Shown in pieces: positions 11,712 to 23,560 of a DNA stretch of 64,000 nucleotides (its first letter is position 1; each line of letters starts with the position of its first letter). The position numbers and the translations under genes were made by a program. The notes beneath the pieces are model-generated. The model saw only the letters and a list, made by a program, of their open reading frames with translations. It had not been told where the DNA came from and made no database searches. The stretch covers positions 36,741,277-36,805,276 of the forward strand of contig NC_134569.1 of the NCBI RefSeq assembly GCF_050947875.1, given 5' to 3'. Origin of the DNA: Dermacentor variabilis (Eukaryota; Arthropoda; Arachnida; Ixodida; Ixodidae).

Positions 11712-12050
11712 ATGATTGAGCACGCCTTTGAGTCTTATTATGAAAGTTTGATGGGGAAAAATACATGTGATATTGAAAGGTTTAGAACTGACTTCTTGCC
11801 ATTAATGCCAACATTATCGGACGAGGTCTGTGAAGCGCTCGACAGACCAATAAGCCTTTTAGAAGTTGAGGATGCGATTGACGAACTTAGTCCCGGCAAG
11901 TCGCCGGGGCCTGATGGTCTGGGAGGGGCTTTCCATAAGAGCTTTAAAAGTGGAATAGCTGTAGCATTGCATCACGTGATAAGGGAGATGTACGAGAATA
12001 AGGAAGCACCTCCTTCTTTTCGGACCATCGCACGTTATTTTAATTCCTAA
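11712..12050 (+). pseudogene. LINE reverse transcriptase, N-terminal part
   Basis: The pre-RT and finger region in a different frame from both neighbours. It contains the conserved DAIDELSPGKSPGPDGLGG motif at about residues 55-75, which precedes RT motif 1 in L1-like elements, then the segment ending in RTIARYFNS at a stop. The expected continuation (VIPKVKARARLLAVEAYRPIS type) is found about 20 bases later in another frame, so a small indel explains the break. Confidence 0.8.
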
Positions 12051-12054
12051 AGTA

Positions 12055-13416
12055 AAAGCTCGTGCGCGACTTTTGGCGGTTGAAGCCTATAGACCAATAA
12101 GCTTGACAAATACGGACTATAAAGTTTACACTAAGGTACTGGTGCGACGACTGCAGACCGTTATAAAAGAACTTGTGGGCCCCCATCAGATATGCGTTAT
12201 CAAATGCAGATCGCTCTTTTCGAATATACATACTGCAAGCACCATACTGGAATGCTGCGATGAAAGAGAGGACAGAGTCGCTATGATACAAATTGACCTT
12301 GGAAAGGCTTTTGACAGAGTCGTCCTTAATGTAATATTTTTGCTCTTAGGTCATGTCAAATCCGGTTCAGTGATAACAGATAGAGTAAGAATGGTGTACA
12401 AAGATTGCTCTGCAAAGTTAATAATTAATAGGAAATTAGGCTCCAGTATAAAAGTGAAATCGTCAGTAAAACAAGAATGCTGTTTGTCGCCTCTTTTATT
12501 AGCCTTGTATTTATAGCTTTTCTGTTTGAAAATAATTAAAAGCCAATCTATTCGCGGGTTTATCTACGCAGGAATTGAGACTAGAGTTCTGGTTTATGCA
12601 GATGACGTGGCAATTTTTTGTCGTGATACAGAAAGCGTGAATAACACCATTAAAGAGTTTGTTTCTTTTTGCGCCGCAACTGGAAGTGTTGTCAGCTGGA
12701 CTAAGTGCCTAGGTTTATGGCATGGCAGCTGGCCACATGTACCCGAGTATTTTTGCACTATGAACTGGAGTGTTACCCCTGGAAAATATCTTGGGGTGCC
12801 TTTACAACATTATCGTGACAGTGCCGCGTATTGGATCGAAGAAGTAAAAACAGTTAAAGATCAGACAGAAAAGTGGGGTGGGCATAATTTTTCGATGTTT
12901 TCAAGAGCTAGTGTTTGCAATTTGTTTTTAGTTACAAAGGTGTATTATGTACTACAAGTGTTATGCATGGCAAGGATTTCGGTGCAGAAACTTCACAGAG
13001 TGGTTGCGGTATATATATGGGGATCCACTTGGGAGAGAACTAGCCGGTGTAACTTGTTTCATTCGGTGAAGAATGGAGGACTAGGATTAACACATTTGTT
13101 TTTGAAACAGATTGTTAGTAGGTTCTTTTTCTTAAGGGATCAAAGTGATATATTTCTGCGTACTATTATTCAAGTGAGATTGAGTTCCTCCTTGCCTGAG
13201 TGGGTTGTCTCATCAACAGAAGAACATACTCGAACACCAATTGGCTTTCTGAGGGAAGTTGTTATGTTCTTTTCATTACTGAAAGCGCATTTTTCGAATG
13301 AATTTTTGACTTCATTGACGCGTAAGAAACTTTATAGAGATCTGGTTCATGTTTTCTTGCCGCATCCTGTCTACCGTATGATGTATAACTTAGGACCTGA
13401 ACGCAATGTGCTGTAA
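12055..13416 (+). pseudogene. LINE reverse transcriptase, palm and thumb
   Basis: One frame covers most of the RT. YRPISLTNTDYKVYTKVL opens the domain; IQIDLGKAFDRV is motif A with its catalytic Asp; the KQECCLSPLL block is motif B, which usually reads as a GxxQG...SP motif and is altered here; LVYADDVAIF is motif C with the catalytic Asp pair intact. A TAG at 12514-12516 interrupts it between motifs B and C, and the frame resumes at once. It is closed by a TAA at 13414-13416. The enzyme would reverse-transcribe LINE RNA at the nicked target. It is clearly a dead copy, though recent enough that the frame is still readable. Confidence 0.85.
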
Positions 13417-13428
13417 CGCGTTAGAAAA

Positions 13429-13914
13429 ATGCCGGTTAGATCTTCAGCGAAAACCTTCTTTTTTCAATTGCATTCGGGCACTCTCCTTGTGAAGCCATGG
13501 CTGCAAAGCAAGGGCTTCTTTGTTTCATGGTCTGTTAACGGCATCATATGTAAGAAACCTGAAACTATTGAGCACATCTTCTTGGATTGCCATGACTCAG
13601 TTTTCTTGTGGAATGTTCTCAAACGAACTCTGAAGAAAGAACTGGCGTTAAGTCCTTTCGGTATTCGGTTCTTACCGTGTGCAGGCACAGGGGGAGTGCC
13701 GGCTGACTTGATAATGCTTTTATGTATGAGCAGCGTGTGGAAAACGCGTATGGATGTCAGGAATGCCCGCGTAGGTGAAAGACCTGCGAGGGAACACCTA
13801 AGTGAAAGTCTTAGGTACATGCGTGTTGCCCTCAAGCACATGATTGAACCGCCAGAATGTTTTCAGGAGGTTGACACTTTGGTGTCTGTGATATCCTCTT
13901 TGAGTGCCTTTTAA
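13429..13914 (+). pseudogene. LINE C-terminal zinc-type domain
   Basis: A continuation of the RT frame after the TAA at 13414. It carries CKKPETIEHIFLDC, the Cys-X-His-X-Cys motif common near the C-terminus of L1/Tx1- and R1-like pol proteins, followed by a helical tail ending at TAA near 13914. The methionine at 13429 is probably not a genuine start; this is the tail of the same polypeptide. Confidence 0.75.
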
Positions 13915-14017
13915 ATATGTACAGTCTCTCGAAGTGTTGCAATATTAATTTTCTGCACCAAGTAACCTACTTTGTACGCGTTTGAATGGTGTTGAAATCA
14001 ACGTAATAAAGAAAAAA

Positions 14018-14213
14018 AGCTCATGGCTTAGTGGTAGCGTCTCCGTCTCACACTCCGGAGACCGTGGTTCTATTCCCACCCAGCCCATCTTGCCAGTTGT
14101 TTTTATTTATGAATTGCCTTCCGAAATTTTTCGCTCACGGCGGACGCCGCCGACGCCGACAACACCCGCTTTTCTTCGGCACAAGCTCCTCAACGCTGTC
14201 GCGTTAAAAAATG
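14018..14213 (+). repeat. tRNA-derived SINE abutting the LINE
   Basis: The head has an A box (TGGCTTAGTGG, 14024-14034), an anticodon-arm-like CTCCG...CGGAG pairing around TCTCACACTC, and a B box (GGTTCTATTCC, 14066-14076). The tail is the tick motif rich in GCCGACGCCGACA that ends in the small hairpin AACGCTGTCGCGTT. It starts directly at the A-rich end of the upstream LINE. The acceptor stem does not pair, so this is not a working tRNA gene. Confidence 0.7.
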
Positions 14214-17200
14214 ATGGTACTCTGGACGTAAGTTCAATGTCGCAAAATGTTCTTCCCCGAGAAGAGTGGAGGGGCATTTTTTTTGTCATTTCATATTCTG
14301 TGGAATTCTCCCTTATCCGCAGGTGGCGCTGACTGGACTCACCGGAAACCGACGAGCAACACCGTGTCAGGAGTCAAGAACTCTGACAAAACACAGGGCC
14401 GTTGGGCAGTGCAGCACTTTCAAGATGGAATTCACAACAAGGAGTCTTCCAGAGGACAAAAAGGTAAAGCTGACGTCTGATGTCACAAATTAAAAAAAAA
14501 TACTTCTTTGTTCCCAGAGAACGTCGCACTCGTTCTTGTTTATTTACTCATATACCTACGTTTCCGAAGTCCGATGCAAGTGTCGATAATGATTTAATAA
14601 TGCTGAAGTGCTACTCTTCTTAATTGCGTCATTGACTCAGTTAGCTCCTTCAGCAGATATCATGGTAAAATAACACTAAAGCGAAAAAATAAATTCAGCT
14701 GTGTGATGAATTACCTTGATACAACGCTGAAAAATTCACTATTACCGTTAGAGGATGCTTGGTAAGCCAGAAAAGGCGGAAAGATGAAAGGCAGGTTGCG
14801 ACGCCACCTTGAAGTTCCTGCAACTCCTTGCCGTGACGTCACAGACTTTGACAACGTCTTCTCGGGCCTCGTCAACTTACTATCAAGAAAAATGAGCTAC
14901 ACTGCATTCTAAAAGAGCTAAAGACTGAGCATAGCCAGTTTGAAGAACATTTACTGAGCCACGGTGGTCCAAATACAAGAAAATAGTTATAAATTTATAA
15001 CCCCGCACATTTGTGACGTCGCACCGGCGCTGAGGTTTCAGCGCGAAATCTAAAAATTTAGGCTTTGGCCTTCACTTTATCCTCTAATAACTGCAAAATT
15101 CAACGGAAACACAGAAATTATGTTTCACCGTCTAAACAATTTAAGTGCTTTTCTTTAGACTCTTTAGTGTCTTTCTAAGACTATGTATGGCCAACCGTGA
15201 TTCTGTTCCTGGAAGTTCAAGACAGATGTGTTTTGTCGGATAGTGACATAGCTTTAGTTGCTGATGTAGAGTCCTGTGAAAAATAATAGCAGAAGCAAAA
15301 TCTGCACCAAATAAAACAGAAAAGGAAAGAGAATACCAGAACAAGAGACGAAACTAAACGAAAACATACCGCCTTAGGGCGTGCTTTGCTGCAGTGTAAT
15401 AATTATTACAGCAAAGCATGATTTACAGAGAAGCGCAGATGAGTCGCGAATTCCTTGCGGAGAAGACCGAAATGTGCGGACCTAGCGAAACAAAGACACA
15501 GTAAGCACTACAAACTGCGTAAAGATAGGAAACACATGCGAAATACGAGTTATAGCTAAAGAGTTATGTACAGAGACATGAGAAATGCTTACATGAGAGC
15601 AAATTAGCGCGCGATGGAGCCCTAAGTGTGACACTCGGAAAGCGATTAATAACCTTGTATAAACGGCAGAAACGTAAATCTAGAAGACTGAATACAACGA
15701 CTGATTACACACAAAAGAATTCGCCGTTAAAAAACGCATGTGCATATTCTCGAGTCAGAGTTATAGAAGTTAAGACTGTCGTTTTAAACGAACTTGTAAA
15801 AAAAAGAAAATATACCATATATTTTATTTGTAGTTATTTTACAATATCTAGTTACCGCTCAGCAAGAGAAAGATAAGTTCCCTAATGAATAAGAAATTTT
15901 ACTTAAAGAACATGCTCAATTTCACAGAAAAATATTATAGTGAGACAAGCGGAATATGTAAGACACCATTGTTTACAAGGCTTCGGAGGCTCTAAGCACA
16001 ATTACTGTGCGAGTGTAAACTGCTATTACCCACACACGTAGTATTTGCTTACCACTTGTAAATGGTCACTCAGGCAAGTCCACGGTGCGGAAACAGTCAA
16101 CGCATGCAGCTCTCGTGGAAAAATGTTCTGGCCACATATCACGGGCGCCTGCTTCACGGAAAATTATAAACTAACTGTGAAGACAACGCACTGATAGATT
16201 TGCGCTAAACAATTTAGGTGGTGTCTCTAATGCAAAAATGGTGGTGACAGTAAACTGTTGCAACCTTCGCGAAAAAAAAAGTTTTTACGAAGGAAATTGT
16301 TAGAGAATGTGACACGAGGAAAAATTGTAACCGTTGACGCATAACATAATGATATGCGAGCCGTACACGACTCGTGACGGCCATCTCTTGCAGATACTTA
16401 GATTCTCATTGTTCTAAGCTGTATCTGAGACTTGACTGCACCCGTTCGGATACTCATCTTCCAGCGCAGTGATAACGAGCAGGTGCGGTGAGTTTGAAGA
16501 AGCAACTCGCGTTACACACAGGTAAAAAAAACGAAGAAAAGAAAACAGGAACTGTAAAATGAGATTGATCCTCTTGGCGCGTACTTCGCCGTAGAGGATA
16601 GTGCTGAGGCCCATGAGAATTTGCTGTCGCCTACAAGCCATTAGTCGTTGACGGCATCCCTTTATTATTTTTCCGCCGTCAGCCACGTGCGGCTTTTTGG
16701 CTTGTGAATTTGTTGATTAGAGAGTCCGCAGCATGTCGTACATCTTACAGTCAAATTTCCGTTCTGGACGAGACAGAAAATACTGCGAATCATATCTTAT
16801 TCATAAGTCCAAGACATTGCAACCGACAGGCATAAACGTTTCAAAGGGAGCTTTAGAATCTATTCGCTATGCTAAATTTCAAGCTATAGGCAACAACACT
16901 TAGTTTGGTTGCTTTGTGTTTTTTTTGCCTTGCTTTCTGTCTTTTTCTTTGCGTCTTTATTCCATTGCAGTAATTTTTTTATATTTTTTTTCCACGATCA
17001 CCGTTTTCTGCCGCTTCTTTCTTTTATTATCTCTTTCCGAAACACGATAGCCCACGACCACCAGCGAAGCAGGTAATAGAGAGGTGCTGGGCACACGGCC
17101 GTTGGCACGCTGGCTGACACACGGCCGTGTCACCGGCCTTGTGCACAGCACTCCTTTATTCTCAATTCTACACCCTCGCCACTAACACACCTTCAGTCGT

Positions 17201-17440
17201 TGCCGCACCCACCCCCCTCCCCTTTAGAAGAACCCTACCTATATATAATCTGCCGAGGAAAGCATATGTCGCCTTGAAAAAGACAAGTCCACTTGTCAAA
17301 ACTTTGGCTCCCGTTTTCACCTTGTTCTCGTTTCGCTCATGTGCCCAAATGTCACACACGCAGAATGTGATTACGGCATTTTCACCTGAGGCAGCTTCAG
17401 ATTTATCAGCAAGGGCAAAGAGAGAGGGCGAAGTAGAAGG
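14214..17440. other. Stretch without a recognised gene
   Basis: AT-rich DNA with scattered short frames and no recognisable domain. The only structure I see is a foldback at 15382-15418. Confidence 0.5.
15382..15418. repeat. Foldback with nested palindrome
   Basis: TGCTTTGCTG (15382-15391) is the exact reverse complement of CAGCAAAGCA (15409-15418), and the spacer between them contains the perfect 14-base palindrome GTAATAATTATTAC. No coding context. Confidence 0.7.
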
Positions 17441-17510
17441 CTGGAAAGGTAGGGAGGTTTAACCAGACGCACGTCCGGTTTGCTACCCTGCACTGGTGAA
17501 GGGGTATCGA
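17440..17510 (-). mobile_element. LINE 3' UTR tip (hairpin family, copy C)
   Basis: On the - strand this is the 3' end of the hairpin LINE: GGGTAGCAAACC, the hairpin (on + AACCAGACG at 17461-17469, CA, CGTCCGGTT at 17472-17480), then CCTCCCT. No C-terminal coding sequence is found to the right, so the insertion is truncated within the 3' UTR. Confidence 0.7.
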
Positions 17511-18985
17511 GATGAAGTGAGAACGAGCGAGAGTAATTTGCTTAACAGGCCGTACCCCTGGAATTGCCCTGTATTTGTTTAAACTGACTGTAGGAAATGG
17601 TTGAGCTCATAGCACATCTAACTAGCCTCAAGAGAGGGTAACCAATGTTATTTTTTTTTGGCAACCATCCAGACGTGTTGTAAAAACGCACTGCGATGAG
17701 AGCACACGCATGCAGTACATAATATGCCCTCAAACTAACCTTACGCGCACGCGCATGGCTTTCAAATTGTCACTAGTCCCCCAACATACTTTGAGTCTCT
17801 TATAAATTTATTAAGGCAATTGGCGGGATCTTAGTTCTGAAAGTGTTTTTCGGAGTTTATCGACTAAATATTGTTCGATGCAGGACGGTGACAAGACTTA
17901 TCACCTTGATGGAAAAAAACTCTGCCACCAGTACAGAAGCGAAAAAATGTTCCCATTCTGCTGTTAGCGTACAAAAACGATTTGAAGTGATAAACAACGA
18001 CAGCAGATAAAAAAAGTTGACAGTCAATTTTTAGATAATACTGAACGACGGATTTTTCGGCCCAGGAGGCACTTAGGCTTTCTCCTTAACATAACAAAGT
18101 CGTAAAACAATTAGTACAGTGATATGAAAACAAAACCTAGTTGTAAGAGTATAGTTAAAAAGATATTAAATCACTTCCTACTCTTCTAAACTAATATTAG
18201 CACAGGATGCCTCATCATGTGATGTAGTTCCGATGTTTAAAAAATAAAGACACCTCCTCTCAGCAACAATAGGCCGTAGGAACTATGTGAACGATTGGTT
18301 TGCGCTTTTGATGTACTTCTACGGCCAGTATATGCAAGTTTCTGTTGGCCAAGTTTCCGTTGAGTGAAGTGAACCGCTCCACTTTGAAGAAACGGCTATC
18401 AATATCTCTTTATTTTGCGCGCAATAAGAAAAATTCAGTGCATGCCAGAAAATTTCGGCGTTTTCAATATATGAGCTACAGGACATACATCTTACTGCTC
18501 AATCCTAGGGGTTAAAGAAGCAACCATATGCACACGATCTTCTAGCGAGGGCGACAAGGGACGCGAACGGCTAAACCTGTCGCGTAGTCACGTCACGGTG
18601 GGGGGCAACCAGACGGACACGACATCACGTAAAGAAGCGACAAATTTTCATTGTTAGCCGAATAATAAATACAATCGTGCGCCGGTGAAATAGTAAGATA
18701 TGCAAACATGTTATGAGACAACCTTTTTAACCAGTGTGTACCACATATCTAGTTTTAATATGCCGTTGTCTTCAGCTAAAAAAGCGTTGCACATCGCCAG
18801 CGTTCAGTGCTCTAGTGCCCCATATCTGGTAAGACGAAAGAAAAGAACTTTCGCAGCTCTCGGTGGCATCTCAGGCCTAAAACATCGTCAATACTTTGCC
18901 TTCTGTGTGTGGTGAGACTAAGCGAAGAATGTTTATACCGTTTATTACTTGCTGTCATGACGGAGAGCCAGTAACGAGAAGAAAA
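17511..18985. other. Stretch without a recognised gene
   Basis: AT-rich sequence with no long frame, no repeat family I recognise and no strong inverted repeat noticed. Confidence 0.5.
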
Positions 18986-19130
18986 TCAGGGGCCGGATTC
19001 ACAAAGGTTTTTGTTTTGAAGTGCTCTTTACCTTTGTACGCCTGCCTTCGCTTATGATATGTCCAGCATCAGGGTTGGCTGAAATGAGCTCCAACAAACA
19101 ATTCTAGGGTAAAAACTTCTTCTTATTTTT
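18986..19130 (+). repeat. Probable dispersed tick repeat
   Basis: It opens with GGGGCCGGATTCACAAAGG, a start I recognise from a common short tick repeat whose copies open GGGGCCG-ATTCACAAA. The rest is diverged. Ends and class are uncertain. Confidence 0.35.
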
Positions 19131-19451
19131 TTTAATACAGAACCCTATCCAAGCGGGCGCCCTGGATAGCACGGGTGCTTGGATTTTATGCAATCACTGG
19201 TAGCTGCCGGAAGCCACCATGCGAATTTCCGGGTACCAGAGAAATGTTCTCGCTATCCAGAAACCGGTGACAGGAGAAGCGACGGCAACAGATTACCCTC
19301 CACGACAACCATACTTGTCTCTCGTCACTGTCGCTTGTCGCCGTCGCTTGAAAATCACATGCATATGGTCGCGCCTTAAGGGGATACAATATGTAACTGT
19401 CAGGTTGATCGTAAAAGGAGCTCAAACAGGAAAAAGAGGAGGAGGAAACAA

Positions 19452-19487
19452 AAAGAGAAGGCAGGGATGCATCCCTGCCTTCTCTTT
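19452..19487. repeat. Perfect 36-bp palindrome
   Basis: The 18-base arm AAAGAGAAGGCAGGGATG (19452-19469) is followed without spacer by its exact reverse complement (19470-19487). The arm contains the GAAGGCAGGGA sequence that normally follows the hairpin in this LINE family, so it looks like a snap-back duplication of the element's own 3' tip. Confidence 0.9.
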
Positions 19488-19503
19488 GGTTAACATGTTA
19501 ACC
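19488..19503. repeat. Perfect 16-bp palindrome
   Basis: GGTTAACATGTTAACC directly abuts the 36-bp palindrome. Its right half overlaps the first arm of the LINE hairpin. Confidence 0.9.
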
Positions 19504-19948
19504 AGAAATGAGTCTGGTTGGCTACCCTACTCTAGGAGACTGGAAAGAGGGAATAGAAAGATAAGATAGAGAGTGAGAAGGAAGGAGGAGGAAAGCCGCG
19601 GTGAGCTCGCGCACGCATGCAGGAGCCTTGTTAGGCCTGAGCGATTCAAAGGCGTTCACACAGGCCAGTCGCCCTCAAGAAGGACAAAAGTGCCCTCGTA
19701 GTTTTATGGGCCGACGAACGATGGGGACGGCGTTCAAGTACACAAGAGCTCTAAAGACATTGCTACCTGTAGTATCATTCATATGGATTCCTATACTTGG
19801 ACGAGCATAAGGCTCGTCGCGATGTTCTCGGCTGCCGACCACCGTAGTGGCAGGGTAATAGCCAGGTCCTTAAAAAATAAACGTCGTACCTGTAAGGCGC
19901 CCGGCCTGCTGAATATACCCCCGACGTCTTGTTTGGCAATCGCCGTCA

Positions 19949-21230
19949 ATGCTGACCGTAAATGTAAAGAAAAATCAGAAAAATCAGAGCACTGCACAAA
20001 GTCAGCGACCAAACATACACTGTAAGCGTGGAGGCTTGCAGGCGTCACAAAGCTTCATAAAACCGGCAGGTTTGGTTTTGCACAACTTGGAATTAACTTC
20101 GACGACTTCAGGAACATTGGCTGATGGTGAAGACGAGGGCAAGAAACCTCGTCTAGAGGACAGCAAGTACGACACAACATCGAATTATGAGCTAATTGAT
20201 GAAGAAGAGGTGGCTGAGGATGCATCATTTGCTTTGGTCACGTAAAAGAATATACGAGAAGAAGGCATCGCAGTTGCCTTTCGCCCAACAAGCGAAGGTA
20301 CTACTTTTTGGCAAGTGAATTCAAACCGCGAGTGCTTGCCGAAATAGTTTCCGCTGACAAAGAAAAAACACAGTATTTAGGACGGTCAGGGTTGCAAGTT
20401 TCAGTGTCAGCGTTGTTTCCTTATCATCCGCAAAACACCTTCTGATGCTCTCAAATCTAGTTGGCCTAGAAGTCAAGCCCTTCATGCCAGAGTCATATAG
20501 GCGAGACGTTGAGAAAGTAAGAAGTGTTCTTGTGCAGTATATAGACGAGCAACCTAGATTTCTTGAGAGAGGCAGAAGTTATATTGGCACGCAGACAAAA
20601 TATTACTGCCACGAAGATGGAGCAGTAAAGTCGCATCCACTTCACACAGCAATCCTGACTTTCAGAGACGGTCGCCCTAAAACTTACTTAGGTTTCACCA
20701 GTCATCATGCCGAGGAATATCTAGGACCAGCACTTCGCTGCTATAATTGCCAGCGATTTGGGCACATGGTGAAATATTGCCTCAGCACACGTCGACGCAA
20801 AATCTGCTCAGAAGATCATGGCAACAAGGAGCGAAAGTCACTCCTTCAGCCTGAATGTGCGAACTGTGGGAGGAACCATGCCCCCTGCTACTCAGGCTGC
20901 CTTCAGAACAAGGCAGCGGCAGAAAGGCGTCGACATGAACTTTCCATGAACCCTCCCCAAACCTTGAGATTGTTCATCCAGTGCAAGGTCACGCACCTCA
21001 GTGGGCACCGGAACCACCACAGTCAAGAGAACCGACAAACTTTTCCTCTTCAAGCGAGCAACCAAGAGTGCAATCATGAGACCAGTCAAGAGGATCACAG
21101 TCAAGCGCCCAGTCTTATGAATCAGTGCTGCGAAAACCCAGACGACAATAGGCAGAAAGTTATACACCAGAAAGCTCCAATATTCGCACCCAGTATTCTC
21201 AAAGACCTTACGCACCTACTGCAGAAATAA
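19949..21230 (+). pseudogene. LINE ORF1 (gag-like, CCHC zinc knuckle)
   Basis: ORF1 proteins coat the retrotransposon RNA. An acidic N-terminal segment in one frame (19949-20245, EDEGKKPRLEDSKYD) leads through a frameshifted EGIAVAFRPTSEGTTFWQVN-type segment to a 261-residue frame at 20445-21230. In that frame residues 1-95 resemble the gag core of Jockey/I ORF1s. Residues 99-112 form a canonical CX2CX4HX4C knuckle (CYNCQRFGHMVKYC), and a second Cys/His cluster (CANCGRNHAPCYSGC) lies near residue 145. The rest is polar and glutamine/histidine-rich. At least one frameshift near 20245-20445 breaks it. Confidence 0.75.
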
Positions 21231-21416
21231 CGCCAGTTAATAGCGACCATACCACCACATTGGTGACGCAACTGATTTTGCCAATGCTTTTCGCAGATCT
21301 TAAGGCAATCCTATCTGCTCTGCCGGAAGCAAACAACCTACCAGAAGTGAAAGCCTTGTCGCCTCTGTAAGCACTATTATGTCAGCAATCCGGGCCAAAA
21401 CTGAGGCAAGCAGTAC

Positions 21417-22100
21417 ATGAATAACCGCTACAACAATGTCTCCATATTTCTGTGGAATACCAAGAGTCTTCGAAGGAAGTGTGCTGACTTTCGTAAACTG
21501 CTTGTAAAATACAACTTTCCAATACTTTGCATTAAAGAGGAGGGAATCAGTGACGATTTTCGCCTCTCGAATTATGTTGTATGCAAGACGTCTCGTCAAG
21601 GTGCTGTTAGCAGAGGGCGGCTGTGCGTCGGAAAGGACTTATGATCTTATCAAAGTCAGTCCAGTGACTCAGACTTTCCAGAATTCATTGCATGTAAAGT
21701 GTCCTTTGGTAAGCAGTGTATAATAATGATTTATCAATATCTGCAACTTTCAAACCGTATTTCAGCAGAAGCGCTAGTGGATACCTTCAAAATAGCTCAT
21801 TCCAATGTGTTTATATGTGGATACTTCAATTCACACAACATTATCTAGGGCAGTGATCCCTGTGATGCACGTGGTAATGCTATTAAATGCGCCATAGAGA
21901 AATGCAGCTAGACTGTCTTAAACGATGGATAGCCAGCATTTCTTCGTGGACATAATTATTCAAGCTGCATAAATGTTACCCTGTGTTCACAAGATCTAGT
22001 GAATGGTGTGGGATGGCCAACGGGTATGCGCAGAAGTGATGATACTCCCATCCACGTAAATCAACCTTGCATGCACTATTATATCAGGCGTTACAGCAGA
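21417..22100 (+). pseudogene. LINE endonuclease remnant
   Basis: The start IFLWNTKSLRRKCADFRKLL and FPILCIKEE correspond to the N-terminal strands of an EEP endonuclease, but the usual Gln-Glu-Thr is changed. Later pieces such as FICGYFNSHN (the GDFN position, with Asp replaced by Tyr) are readable only with frameshifts. The nuclease is dead. Confidence 0.6.
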
Positions 22101-22649
22101 CTAACCAACTGAAAATATTTTTGGTACCGCCTAACGTATCCAATTAATCAACATACAACGCTTGAACTATTTAGTGAATTTTTGCAGGATAATGTGAACA
22201 TATGTACAAAGAAGGTCTCAATTTCAAAAGATTATGCTGCAGTTGACGGAGAGTATGAACACATAAGAGCCATCAGACATCCATCCGAAAGAGCGTACCG
22301 ACAGAAAGGAAGCTCAGAAGCATACAAAAAACGCTCATAAAATTCATAGTGTAATGCGCAGATGCATGAAAAATTTAGGCAAACAGCGCGGCCGCGATTT
22401 CTGCGGCACGCTGTCTCCTCATATGTCTGTCACACGAATTTTTAAGTGGATCTGTAACACAGAGCTTCCCATTTCGTGCTCTCACTGTAGCTCCGAACGT
22501 GTGAGACAATAGTTGCAGATGAATTTTCTGAACTTATTTCCAGACCTACTTTCTCATCGCTATGTGCAGAATTTGATAATTCAGTAGTATTAGCTAAGCA
22601 GAAAATTACAGCTTGCTATTGGGCACAACATCAACAACTAGATCACGCT

Positions 22650-23560
22650 TTGACATTAACCGAGCTTCAATGTGTAATTGCATTATGTCGTCAAAGGTCT
22701 GCTGCTGGGCTGGACAGCATTACGTACAATATGCTAAGAAACCTTGGGCCGACAGGTACAAATGCTTTCTTATGCATCTATATTAATCTATGGATAGAAG
22801 GAAGTGTACCTTACTGTTGGAAAGTCGCTCGAATCATCCCACTTTTAAAACTGGGTAAGACGCCCTTCTGCTTGAATTCTTCATCCCAGTTAGTTTGACA
22901 AGTTGTTTATGCAAAGTAATGGAGAAAATGATTGACGCGCGACTTCAATGGTGATGCAGTGAAACAGAGGTGTCGAACTACTTAGCAGGTTTTAGAAAAC
23001 AGAGATCCACAATGAATGCAATATTGGATATAGCAACCTGTGTGGAACACGAACGTGCACGTGGAAACTTGACGATAGTAGTATTCCTAGACATCAATAG
23101 GGCATTTGACACTGTTAGTCACGTTCATGTTCTGCTAAGTATGTTAGAACTCGGAATGTCTAGCAGGTCCTTGCGATGAATTTCTGAATTTTTAACAGGT
23201 CGTAAAATATTTGTTCAGACCCGTGAAAAGAAAGTGCTGAACATGTTGTCAAACAGGGAGTACTACAGGGAAGCGTACTCAGCCCCTTTCTCTTTAATTG
23301 TATCATGGCTGATTTAACAAGACGACTGCCATCACCGTTAAGATTTTCGCTGCATGCCGATGATGTGTTTGTTTGGACATCTTGCCATAATGTTCAATCA
23401 CTTCAGATCCCATTGCAAGACGGCATAAACATCATTAAACAATTATTCCGAGAGAGAGGAATAGTTCTGTCATGCGCAAAGACTACTGTATTGCCCTTCA
23501 CTCGGAGACACTTAAAAATATCACTCTTAATCTGTAGGGACACCCTAAAATGATTTTCAC
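22650..23560 (+). pseudogene. LINE reverse transcriptase remnant
   Basis: Three frame-broken pieces: RSAAGLDSITYNMLRNLG (pre-motif 1), YLAGFRKQRSTMNAILD followed by VVFLDINRAFDTVSH (motif A with its Asp), and LRFSLHADDVFVWTS (motif C, where the usual Tyr before the Asp pair is His). Between them the GVLQGSVLSPFLFN motif B is legible at about 23255-23300 in another frame. This is the polymerase of the I-type LINE. Confidence 0.75.

Larger units (their letters stand above)
10350..14017 (+). mobile_element. Nearly full-length L1/Tx1-like LINE
   Basis: One element runs through the 10.5-14.0 kb block: an apurinic endonuclease domain (10501-11448), a reverse transcriptase (11712-13416) and a C-terminal zinc-type region (13429-13914), followed by a short 3' UTR with AATAAA at 14004-14009 and an A-rich end. 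No RNase H is present, and no ORF1/gag was identified upstream; the G/T-rich 10320-10500 segment may be 5' UTR. Disabling lesions are a frameshift region at 11448-11712, another near 12050, and in-frame stops at 12514-12516 and 13414-13416. The L1/Tx1 placement is from domain order and the VYAPN / KSPGPDGL / YRPISL wording, not from phylogeny. Confidence 0.85.
19425..19765 (-). mobile_element. LINE 3' end (hairpin family, copy D)
   Basis: On the - strand the family C-terminus is readable (SSAHKTTRALLSFLRATG, then LCERL and a stop near 19643), followed by a 3' UTR and the hairpin (on +: AACCAGA 19500-19506, AATGAG, TCTGGTT 19513-19519). In place of the usual CCCTGCCTTC tail there is a perfect palindromic duplication of that tail (19452-19487) and an adjacent 16-base palindrome. 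Upstream coding sequence becomes unreadable by about 19765. Confidence 0.75.

Noticed and set aside
14018..14090. Candidate tRNA gene
   Set aside because: A and B boxes are present but the acceptor stem does not pair and the anticodon loop is too large. It is a SINE head.
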